Positions 1 through 11,790 of a stretch of DNA of 64,000 nucleotides are shown here, one piece after another. The DNA comes from Lingula anatina. Lineage: Eukaryota > Brachiopoda > Lingulata > Lingulida > Lingulidae. A program made the translations under genes and the position numbers. Each line of letters starts with the position of its first letter. The first letter of the stretch is position 1. Location of the stretch: contig NW_019775424.1 of the NCBI RefSeq assembly GCF_001039355.2, forward strand, positions 1-64,000, written 5' to 3'. Below the pieces are notes generated by a model. That model made no database searches. It saw nothing but the letters and a program-made list of their open reading frames with translations, and was not told where the DNA came from.

Positions 1-245
1 CAGAAGAAATAACTTATCGCTCCTTTCTTTCACTGGGCATCCGAAGGTGTTTCATATCTTGCGGTAACTTTTTGCTGAGAATAAAACCTCAATTTTGTTT
101 ACTCTTCTTTCCAGAGTATCATGCGAAATTTGTAGCAAGGGTATTGCCTTACTGGTTCATATTTTGGTCATCATTAATATTTTTGGCGAGTATTTTGTGA
201 TCAAATTGCTTAGGCATCACTGAACTTTTCAGTATTAAAAGCGCC

Positions 246-407
246 ATTCATAATAGGGGACTAAGTAGTGTAAGGGTCCAATATGGCCGACCCACCTTAA
301 TCTGCTCCACGGGGAATCTGTTCAGTGCCTATTAGCGGATAAGACGGCAAGCTTTGTAGTGGGTCACCATATTTGACCCTCGGACTAGTTAGTCCGCTAT
401 TCTGAAT
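246..407. mobile_element. Foldback MITE with about 49-bp imperfect terminal inverted repeats
   Basis: The left arm begins ATTCATAATAGGGGACTAAG and the right arm ends in its imperfect reverse complement (AGTCCGCTATTCTGAAT). The match continues inward through the shared AGGGTC..ATATGG..GACCCA core. There is no coding capacity, so this looks like a small non-autonomous DNA transposon. The target-site duplication was not resolved. Confidence 0.6.
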
Positions 408-871
408 AGACATAGCCAGCGTACGTACTTGAATTCTCAGCAGGCTGAGGACAGGCCTGGCCTGTTTGACCCGAACATTTTATTGGCAATATTAAACTGA
501 GTATCAATATTTTCAGAAATTATACTAGGAATTCAATTAATATTTGAAAATATGAATACTGTGATTCTTATGACATAATAATTTTACTGTCCAAGTTTCG
601 ATAGGGTCCATGTTACTTATAGGTACATGTAATAACATTTCAGACAAGGCAGAAAAATCTTAGTGATCTTGTACTTCTGGTGAAATACCCTCAACATTTA
701 AAGCTTAATTTCAAAAATTGTCGGCCTATTGCCTCCGATGCTTACTTTTGAACAGTTTTGACCATTAAAAATTTTGTATCTTTTCTGGCTCCCATTACAA
801 AAACAGTTATCCATAAAAGGAATTTAATTAGTCAAACGTTTTTTTAAAGAAATTATGTCAGAAACAATATA

Positions 872-953
872 CACTTATTGGTTCTTAATCCTGCTATCTT
901 TTGTGCAAAATTTTAGAAAAAGTGTACATAAGCAGGACTAGGACCAACTAAAG
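872..953. repeat. Short inverted repeat (possible decayed foldback element)
   Basis: TTGGTTCTTAATCCTGCT on the left is matched by the imperfect reverse complement AGCAGGACTAGGACCAA on the right, separated by about 40 bases. It has the form of a hairpin, perhaps the remnant of a small MITE. Confidence 0.35.
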
Positions 954-2468
954 TTGTTTGGTGGGAGCTTGAAAAGAACGAACAGATCACGTAAAATCTT
1001 TTCTTAGTTACAGATGTTACATTGGCAGGCGAATAGTTTTAGCGTTGTTCATACCTATATTTCTCCAAAAATGTGACTTTGGTATTTTAGATTTTTTGTG
1101 TTTTACTTATTTTTTTCATGTTACAAATAAATATTTGTGTGCATCCTGCTGATGTGTATGAGTTCTTGGTCTGTTTTAACATGTAAGTTCTAGTTACACA
1201 CTAGGGGTTTAAATTGAAATGCGACTATGATGCTTTGATACTCCAAGCCCAGCTGCGAAGACATTAAACATTTCGATACAGTTTTGGATATTTTGCGGTG
1301 CTCCGGTGTGCCTCAAACGATAAGATCAATCTCTCCTTCCTTCTGATAAGACGCCAAGAGATAGTTTCAGAATAAATGGGGCTGGGTGGAGCTTCCTCTG
1401 TCCGTATAAGAGTGATATGTTTCAATAAAAGTTGAGAAATATACATTATAGAACCGGTTGAAAAAAGTTTCATTTCTGCATTATTCTGAAGGAAAAAATT
1501 AAGAAAAAAGAAAAAAATTGCCGCCGAAGTTGTCTTTTTCTTCAAACCGACCAAAAAATATACAGAACATTTTGTACAGTATGGAAAAACAATAGGCCTA
1601 TACATCTCGAAAAAGTACATGCGCTTGTACTTATAAAAGCTGCAGCCAGGCCAGGGTATGTGGAACATGTGTCCCTCATGTGGCACTGTGCAAATCATTT
1701 CTCCGAAATTTTTACCAAGACGTTAACCCATGTCACGTATTAATCTGGATAAACTACGTTAACCAACATTGAAAAGTGTCATTTTCTACTCTACATGTTG
1801 GTTGTAGCCTTTTATTAATCATCGACCTTAATTTAACCAAAAATGAGGCACAAAGAATTAGTACCAATCTTAATACTGCACTATTTCTCAAGGGTCGAAT
1901 TCTTGCCCCTTGTCCTCCGATATTAAGGCCTTTGATCTGTTGGTGTTACTTATAAAGAGGGCTTACAAATGAATTACATGCAAATATTGCACAAAGAATA
2001 ATGTTAATAAAGTATTATCTTGATCGTGTCAGGACGTTTTGACATAATTTCAGACCCCTCAAGACCTGAAAAGCAGCCTTAGTGTACATATAAATGTAAA
2101 TAAATATTATATAACATGTTTTAGAACGGTATGGTTTTAAACGAAGCGTGAAATAATCAAATTCCACCCTTTGACAGACAGTTAGGAATATGCTTACGAA
2201 AATAGACATATTATCGACGTGCACCTTGTAACTTCTTAAAGACAAAAAAATTGCTAATGAAGCGTAAATCAATCGACCATCTATATAGTATAGAAAACCC
2301 TGTGCGTCGGTTTCATATCCCCGCGGCTTCAACTATGTAACAGTCAACACAGCCCTATGATGTTGTGTGTTGAGATTTCAAGGTTTAGTAAGGAAATTAC
2401 TCATTTTGAAATTTTTGTGGAGTTTTTAAAGTTTTAGAGATATCAGGAAGTTCGACAAAAAAAGCAAA

Positions 2469-2808
2469 ATGCAGCAAGACAAATATGAGCAGGAACAAAG
2501 AACAACATCACAAAGAAGCTTATTAAACAGCCAGAAAAATGGAGGTACTGGTTTTGATTCAGAACAGTCAGAGAACGGTAAATATTCATCATGCTCAAAA
2601 ACTGCAAACTTTGAAGGCGGCGGTTTATTTGTCCGTCAGGCACAAGATCAACTCCCTAGCGCAGCCGAACAGCAGGATGAAACAAGCATGCTGCTGCTCT
2701 GTAAAAACTGGGGAGACAACAGTCCCATAAACGGCGTTCCTAATATCGCACGCTCGACATCCAGTGTGGGTAAAGTGACCTGGACTTTACTGCTTTTAAT
2801 GTGCTTTG
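2469..2808 (+). CDS. ENaC alternative first exon A (distal)
   Basis: Encodes 113 residues plus one base. The long hydrophilic Gln/Ser-rich N-terminus ends in an NWGDNSPINGVPNIARS segment, the cytoplasmic gating motif region, and then the hydrophobic start of TM1 ending MCFG. The donor is TTTG|GTAAGT in phase 1, identical in phase to the two other first exons. The start at 2469 is the first ATG of the frame. This form would have about 60 more cytoplasmic residues than form C. It lies 9.1 kb upstream of the shared exon 2 with the antisense LINE in between. It may be a true alternative first exon or the relic of a duplicated gene. Confidence 0.7.
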
Positions 2809-5800
2809 GTAAGTTTGTCGAATAGATATATTTTACATCGTTTACTTTTCCTAAATGTATCTGCTTTTCTTATCTTAAGTTTTTAGTTATAACAATTTCT
2901 TAGGTGGTATGCTAACTTTGTTTTCTGGATAAAGATGTATTTTATGAAATTAATTAAGTTGAAACTTGAAAACGGATGAAAATACGGGAGTCTTAAAACA
3001 TCTGTTGGAACTGATATCAAACATTTGTCTTCACGTGTTATTTAAACCTATTCCAAGGATTGCCACGTTAAGTATATCGTGTTACCCCACAGGATTTTTC
3101 CCCACATCAAAAACAAATCGATGTGTCATGAACCTTTTCATACATATGGATTGAATGTCCTAAACTTATTCAATTTTAGTACGCTTAATTTAAGCATGGG
3201 ATCGAAATAGGACGTTAGTTTTTGACTTACTTAGCGACTTTAGCAATATGTAAAACTTAATCATTCAAACATTCAAATAAAAAAGGGACAAAACGTCGGA
3301 TGCAAGGCAGGGATAGGTCGAGCAAGTCGAGAAATAATTCGTGGCAGAAGAAACATTTCTCCTACAAAATCATCCTGGATGGTTAATCTCGTGTAGAATA
3401 CCTTTAATAATAATAATAATAAAAAAACACTTCTTTAAAACCGCGCTACACATGCGTCTCAGCGCTGTTTACATAAAAATATAAACTCCACAGATAAATT
3501 AAAGCCACTATAGACTAAAAAACAGGATACTTAAAAATTTTAAAAACTAAAAAGATGCTATAAATTAAAGTATTCTTTAAATAAAAAAGTTTTTAAATTC
3601 TTCTTAAAACAGTAATATGAGTCATCCAGAGACACATTAGATCTTGTGATAAAATTAGACCATAAAATCGGTGCACAAATCTTGAAACTTCTGTGTCCAT
3701 ATGTCTTAAGAGTCTTTTTAGTGTCTTTTCGCTTAAGTTGAAGTTGTCCACTAGATCGAAGTGACCTGATAGGAGTTAAAAGTTCTGTGGTAGAGTTTAA
3801 GTAAAATGGACAGTCGCCCTTTAAAATCTTAAAAGTCAAAAGTAATATTTTAAAAACTATTCGTTGAGACACGGGTAGCCAGTGGAGGTTTCGCAGAATT
3901 GGTGTGATGTGGTCGGACTTCTGAGCTTTACAGAGGAGACGAGCAGCAGAGTTCTGAATTGATTGTAGCTTTTCCATTTGATAGTTAGGTATTCCAAACA
4001 ATAGGCTATTGCAATAATCCAGTCTAGAGGTTACAAATGCATGGATGAGTAATTCAGTTTGCTTGGTGTTAATAAGGTGAAAGATCTTGGATATCCGTTG
4101 GAGACTAAAATATGCTGTTTTACATACTTTGTTAATGTGTGATGTCATTTCACATTTGTTATTAAAAATAACACCCAAGTTCCTTACTTCTGTTGTTGGT
4201 TTTATAAAAGAATCCCCAACTCTAATACTATCAAGTGCAGTATTGTCTTTAGAAAACTTAGAGTTGAAATGGACTAATTCAGTTTTTTCATCATTAAAAA
4301 CTAAGTAGTTGGACTTGAGCCAAGATCTAAGTTCATTCACACAAGCCTCAATAGTTGCTTTTTCATCACAAGGATTTTCACATATAACATATATCTGGGA
4401 ATCATCTGCATACAACATCAAATTGAAACCAAACTGAGCAACTATATCCTCAATTGGTGAGGTGTAGAGTGTAAACAGTATAGGACCAAGCACGGAGCCT
4501 TGTGGCACACCATAAAGTAATTTGCTTAATTTTGAAATAGAAGAGCCTATGCGTACATGTTGCTCGCGTCCAGTTAGATAAGACCAAAACCAGGAGAGAG
4601 CTGTCCCAGTTATCCCAAAACGGTGTGCAAGTCGTTGGAGCAATATGTCGTGATCGAGAGTATCGAAAGCTGCTGATAGATCAAGAAGAATCAATATCAC
4701 ATGTTTCTGATCATTCAGGGCTTGGAGAATGTCATTCTGCACCTTAAGAAGGGCTGTTTCTGTACTGTGGTTTGGTCTATATGCAGACTGGCATTTTGCA
4801 TATAAGGAAAAACTGCTCAAATAGTCATTTAATTGGCTTGCAACAATACGTTCCAGGAGTTTGGAAAGAAATGACAGATTCGAGATTGGTCGATAGTTTT
4901 TTAGGACATTAGAATTAAGGTCTGCCTTCTTTATCAGTGGTCTTATCACTGCCTTCTTAAAGCACAGAGGGACTTTTGATATTCAAGTGATGACTTTGTT
5001 ATGAAAATTTTTACAATTTTATTTTGATCATCACCACAGCTCACAATCTATCTGTGTGTGTGTGTGTGTGTGTGTGCAACATTTGGTCTTATAAAAAATT
5101 TACACCAGATTACAAGCTTAAGCTCTATTACCGAGCCTAACATCACTTTCACTCCTCAATTCTTGTTGAAGCAATGTGATAAAGAAACTTTTTATAAACA
5201 TAAGCCTAATTACCCATTGAAAACATTTATGTGAACTGAATCGATAATGGACTTTTGAAACTGAATTTTTTCTTGTCTTTTCCTTATTGTTGTTCATAAA
5301 CCCAAATAAAAACAATGGATATCGGTATCTCTTCATTCCCCCCTGTCCTGACAACTACTTAATTCATTACATTCACTTTGACTAATACACTCCACTGTTA
5401 CCGGGAACCTCTCTTCAAGACAGTTATACAGATGAAAAAACAGAGATATGTAACTGCACTGTTAGACAATAATGTGTCCTAACGCAGTCTCTTGTTATCA
5501 GTGTTTCTGGGGTTTTACCTTAGGCACTACGTAAGCACGGTATCTTAAGTAGTATAGCACACTGTTAGCCAGGATAGTATTCAATTTACCTTCTCCGTTA
5601 CCAATAACATTGCTTTAAAAACTTTTTTCTATTATGGCAACTTTAACGTAAACCTATAACACGCTTGCTATCAAAGTAAAGCTAGTGTGACGTCTGTTAA
5701 TCATTGCGACATCCGGGTTCTATTTCCAAGAATCTAATTGGCCAGAATGAAGAAAGGTTGATTGGGCATTTAGACTTCGTTTGCACTTCCTATCAACAGG

Positions 5801-8800
5801 AGTAACTGTTACAACGTACAAGGCAAATCACGGTTATAAGAGATAGGCAAACACAGGCCCATTCAAAGCGAAATGCGCTTACTTAACTTGGCCTTTGAAG
5901 TAATTGTGTCAAATAATTTTCAAATAATACCCGAACCCAACGCAGTTTCTCGGTTTAAAGACCCAATGCAACCTAGTCTATTCTGTTACGTCGCATGGGC
6001 TTCTTAGCAATAACATTGTATAGTTAACTAATAAGTATAACTAAGGTATAGTTTTCTACAAACACACTGGTAGAAAAGCATATGGCACTACAATTACAAA
6101 TAAAGGAATAATTGAAAATCATAAAGAGAAGGTAGAGGTGGATATTCATCACAATGTCCTTACAGGTTTTCACAAATCGATTAATATCGACCAATATCAT
6201 TAATGGTCATTTCAACGTATTGGCTAAAATTCCAGGCACAGAGGATTAACGCTTTACTTGGTTGGAAGTAAACTAAACAGGAAGCATCGAAAATGATCAT
6301 GAATTGTAGTGCTAGCATAATGCTTCCCTGTCAACGTGATACAGATCGAACACATGCACTTAACAAGGGTCGATGTTACCATCATGTGGGTCTCACGTGC
6401 ATACTGTGCTGGTTTATTTGAGTTGGTAAAGAGGGGTTGGGGGTGGTGGGGGGAAGCTTATGGAATGGATTTTGATCGAGTTTTTTTCTACACTTTTTCC
6501 GTATGGATCAATGTCAACTTCACCTTCATGCTGTATCAAAACGCGTTTTCCAGATCATCCGAAGATTTCAGGTGATGCACTTAAAGAACAAAATTGAATA
6601 CCACATCCCGCTGTTGTGATCAAAACTCTCAACCTTTTTTCAGCTAACTTATTCATACATGACACATTTCATTTACCTTACGGTTATGGGTGACAAAACA
6701 TGATCTAAAATAGTTCGACTCTTTGCCATTAATCATTAATTTGAATTCCAGTTAATCCCAGTCTTCTGTAATTGCATATATTTCGTTCTTTTGTTCTGAT
6801 TTTTGTCCTATTTTTGTTTCTGATGAAAAAATACAATATGGCAGTGGCAGTAATCAGAATATTTATCAAAAATATACATCCTGTACATTTTAAACCTTTA
6901 CTAGTATGAATATTTTCTTTAATGTTTGTTGCCATTGATAGACCAGTTTTATGCCAAAAGACTCGGCGGTCTTTTCTTTACTACAGTAAATATCATCAAT
7001 GTAAGCATAATGTCTCTTCAGAAAGAGTCTTCTCTAGCAAAATAATGTTTTACATTTTTTAGTACTATATTTTTGATAATTTGAGTGCTTTGCAAAATGA
7101 AAATTTACATTTCATTGGTAAACAATTTTTGTATATTTAATTGACTAAATTATTCTTTATCTCTTGTCTTCTCTTATCTCTTAACAGTTATATTTCAATA
7201 ATTACAATCGAATATTGACGGTTCACACATCATTGATTTATAAAAAAACAATAAATGGCGCCGATTATCCTCTGAAGTTTTTTATATTGAATTTTCTTCT
7301 GGAATCTTTCTAATCCAGGTGAGAAACTGGCACGGCACAATTTCAGCTGTTGTTATTACCATTCACAACAGTTCAACACAAAGGTTGTGTTTGAAAACTG
7401 CTATTGACTACGGGTTTGAGATTGGATACTTGAATTTACACCGCGGCGTAATCGTCAATTATGGATTACCCACTTCCGATTCTTTATAAATGGGCTACAG
7501 ACATCAGCATTTAGCTAATTGACGTTGGTCCGACGACTTGACTAGGTAGCCTAAAAGTCCATCATATATCAGCCTCGTATAGTAACCGATTATTCAAGTT
7601 GGCGCAAGATGAGTACGGGGGCGCAAACTATGTATCCATCCGAAAAAAATCAGTTTGACTTTTTCAAAAACAGCTTGGTAGTAGATCATAATTCCCAAGA
7701 CCCAGAGAAAAGCGCTCGTGAAGAGAGTCTAATTGCCTTGGCGTACGACTGGGCGTCCAACAGTCCCGTGAATGGAATACCGAACGTCGTGAGGTCGCAA
7801 AATTTGATCAAGCGCTTCTTCTGGCTGGTGGCGCTTCTAGGGTGTTTTGGTAAGAGCAAAACGTTAATTGATTAATTGATTAATTAATGAATTGATTGAT
7901 TGATTGATTGATTCAATTGAGAGAGAGAGAGAGAGAGAGAGAGGATGTGAAACCATCGGCTCCAAGGGATTGACATTCCAATTACTTTGATCGTAATCAT
8001 GCAGAGCAAATTTGGAAACGAAGTTTGGTGGGCAGCAACAGACTTTAATAGTATGGTATGATACATTTATTGTGATGCGTGTTAAGATAAAAAGATTCAG
8101 ATAGAATGATGCTTATCTATCAGCTTGAGAATAATTGGTAAATTAAGTAATTTCTGGGTTTTATTTAAAAGATGCAGAAGGCAGTTAATATATCAACGTT
8201 TTCACGATTACATATGTAATTGAATTCTTCTAGTGTTTTAAAACTATGAGAGGTAAAACTGATTTTTGCAGTATCGCATGCAAAAACAGGTTATAACTTT
8301 ACATGAATAGGTCATAAAGATAAAATGGGAAATAGTGCATCGATGTTAGAAGGTACAGATTACTTTTGGTGGTGAGAAGTGGGCAAAAATAACTAATGTG
8401 AAGTATTTTTAATCCATTTGTTGGAATGAATAATGCCTTTCCACGCATTTCACAAAAGCATCAATCATATTCTTTTTTATATACTTATAAGGAAGGTTTC
8501 CGCCTAAGTTGGCTACCACAAATTGACAAGATCATGACAAAGAAATTGAATGATTGTTTGTCATTCTTGTGCATAACTTTACAAAAGTAATCCAGTCAAA
8601 AGAGCACTTGTGTACTAAATTACTGAGGTTGCTTACATTTTTTTCACAATACAAATATATTAAAAAGAAGGCTAAACTTCCATCTCTATGTTTACGTGCA
8701 ATTTGTTTATGTCAGTTATAATGAAATCCATTATAAAGTTCATCCTGCAATTACGGATTCGCCAAGAAGAAACGAAAACTGATGTCATGGCCCAGATTGC

Positions 8801-9454
8801 GTTTGTTAAATGCGCTCTTATTCTAAACCCTTAGCATGGGATCATACAATAAATACTAAAATACTTTTAAGCTTCAGCCACATTTACAATTACTTACAAG
8901 ACAAAAGAACAGGTGGACAGACAGAACAATTAGCTTGAGATCCCATAGCAAGAAATAAGTGAAAATAAATTCATTTTATCACCTACTGTTTACGGCATGA
9001 CTGACGACAAATGATCAAATAAGCTGTTCAATCCCGGGTATTTTTGTGATCGATGCTAATGGAAAAGTCAACTTCGGTTCGTCAACTCAGCCGTTGCAAA
9101 GTGATTGCATATCACTGCCTTTAACTTATTCATGGGCAGTGATTGATGTAACATCTATCGTATAAACAAACCAGTTCAGAAGTTCATCTTTTATAGGTAA
9201 AGGTGTCCTGAGCGTCCACACTTAAATTCTATACCACGCGTCAATCAAATAGAGCTACGTCGAGTGTTAACGCTAGATAACTGGTATCTATTCCACGCTG
9301 ACTTTTTTAAATTGCATGTGTAATTCAAATAAATGTACTTCAATGTGAAATGATCTCCTCTGATTATAAGCGCCCATTTCTCCGGATCACTAATTGGTGC
9401 AGTTAGTATGATCTGACAACTGTTTGTACATGTAGTTTTTTTTCTATAGTTCAA

Positions 9455-9489
<35 letters not shown>

Positions 9490-11732
9490 TGAATTTTATT
9501 AAAAAGACAATTTGTTCTATTTTGCAAAACATGTGGTCTTAGATTATCTCAACTGTACCAGTTGCGGCAAGAGTATGTTGCCTTATTTTTCTACGTGTAA
9601 AACAGCCGAGTTACAGTAAAAATTAAAAACGTTTCCTATTTGTTGAAGATGAATTCCTATCTTCTCTCGCTGCTCTGGGTCTAACAGAGGCGCGTGCTAC
9701 TTTTTTAAAGTTATTTCTTTTTATCATTTGTGAAACAATGAACCCGTTCTCTCACTAAATAATCAACTATAAAACTTCGTTTACTACAGTTTACATCGGT
9801 TTCTATTTAGAATTGATCAGGTTTTAATGTACGTCAATGGCAAACAGTCTAAATGTGATAAACACCAATTAAAAGGACTTATTATTATGTTTTTAACCGT
9901 CTGATTCAATAGTGTTTTAGGCTAATTGGGCATATATTGTTATCAGTAAAGTAATTGATGTTTAATCCAAATACTTATATATTAAGTACATCATTAAATC
10001 GATTAAAAGAGTACATGGATACTGGTATATACATAGGGTATGTAACCATCTCATTAATGAGGCGTGACAATTGGGGACATTTTTTGCTTCAGGGTTCTAT
10101 TAACGCCCCGAAATCCTAACACAAAACTGGCTTGGATTAATTGATTATAGACTGACGGGCACTTGGCAAACTGGCGATTAAGCTATCAAAGCAGTTTGGT
10201 CAATGAAATTGCTATGCATCCATCATATCTCTGTAAAAGAACTGGCACGATAGCCGTGCTTGTAGACAAAACTAACTCGCACTTATTGATTGCAGATTGA
10301 CGGACACTAAGGGGTCATTCCCCGTGAAACTATCGTTTTACGTAGATCTGTCCAGCTCCGCGGGGACTCCTGCTGAATGCAATCAGATTAACAGATTAAC
10401 ACGCCTCCTCCTGGCTAGGAGTAGATTACAGGGAAGCTAATGATTATAAGAGCACTCTGGAACCGAGGTTGCGTCTTAGACTGTTAATCTGATTGTATTG
10501 GAGTTGGATCGATCTAGGTAGAACGGTAGTTTCATTTGAGAATGAACCCTAAGCTAGGTAGCGATTAATCAATTTTGATGAATGCAAGCGCTACATATAG
10601 GTTGCTGTAAACTTTCTTTCTTAGTTGCATTTCTTACCAACCCAAACGCAACCCAAATGTACGCATTCACAAGAAAATAACTTGAATTGAATATATAATT
10701 ATAAATAATTTACTTAAACACCCGATCAAAAAGAAAACTGGAGAGCAACACATTTTACGTGTTTGTCAAGTCAACAACGCAAGTACAATAAATTGATTTT
10801 CACTCAGTATTTTGCCCCATTAGTATTTGTTAAATTTGGCGTTGTGTTTGAAACTTCTACAAAACCAACTTAAGCACTAAACTATTTCTGAACTATTTCT
10901 GTCTATTTTTCTTTCTTAACGCAAAGGTCCATGAAGTCCTGTCATTGCAGAGTCGTTTGTCCAGTCATAACAGATACCTTTGTTCAAGAGTATTCATATT
11001 GATTGCCCCAGGGGTGGAAGGAGGGGTAGCCAAGGGGATATGTTATTGCCCAGGAATTGTTGAAATATTCCTGGAGCTTTGTGTGTACTTGTTTTTTCTT
11101 TCCTTCGGTTTCTTTTTCTTTCATCGTGCATTTTCGAAACATTTTGAAGAAAAATAAGGAAAGATGTATGACACGATAGACTACATTAAACGAAGGTGCC
11201 CCCCCCCTCTTTTTCATGTGCCTCTAGGGTAGGAAAACACACCGTGCTCAATACTGACAATATCAGTTGCGGTAACTTTGGTCAACATAGTCAGTCGGGG
11301 GTGTGAGCATTTTTGAATGTTATTATTGCGCTGAGCTTCAACTATTCAGTCTGTTTTGACTCGAAAAAATGGGGAAAGGCGATAAAAAGCAGCAAGAATC
11401 ATTGATTGCGCTGTCCTATAGCTGGGCGTCGAACAGTCCAGTGAACGGATTGCCGAATATAGTGCGCTCTGACATTAATATCTTCAGACGGACAGTATGG
11501 ATTATCCTCTTCCTCGCGTGCTTTGGTAAGATGTGGGTGGCGTTCACATAGGTATCATGCATCTTGTTCAGCTAAATATTGCTTTTATGTACCAGAGAAT
11601 TAAACAGGTAATTTGCAGCAGGCAGGTCATGTGAGATTCTTTTCTTGGAGGAATGATGTAAATCCGATCCGACAAATATACTCCATTTGAGAAAAACCGA
11701 CATTTCAGCAGCAAGGGAAATTTGACACAGAC

Positions 11733-11790
<58 letters not shown>

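Larger units (their letters stand above)
1..2468. other. Non-coding flank upstream of the ENaC gene
   Basis: I see no convincing coding exon here. The open frames at 1264-1698 and 2015-2332 (minus) lack family resemblance and splice logic. The stretch holds a foldback MITE at 246-407 and a smaller hairpin-like repeat near 872-953. A TATA-like TATATAG lies at about 2283-2289, some 180 bases before the first ENaC start codon, and could belong to the promoter of the most distal first exon. Confidence 0.5.
4983..7608. other. Intronic sequence between ENaC first exons A and B
   Basis: No exon recognised. It contains a (TG)n microsatellite at about 5050-5076 and AT-rich unique-looking DNA. Short open frames at 5118-5354, 6336-6575 and 6729-6935 have no recognisable homology. 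The final 150 bases probably hold the promoter of first exon B. Confidence 0.4.
7850..11368. other. Intronic sequence between ENaC first exons B and C
   Basis: No exon recognised. It holds (TTGA/TTAA)n and (GA)n low-complexity DNA at 7862-7942, a (GT)n microsatellite at about 9455-9487 and a foldback MITE at 10309-10552. The open frames at 9245-9532 and 10945-11217 are shadows of repeats and pyrimidine-rich DNA. Confidence 0.45.

Noticed and set aside
9245-9532. His-Thr repeat protein
   Set aside because: Artefact of the (GT)n microsatellite read on the minus strand.
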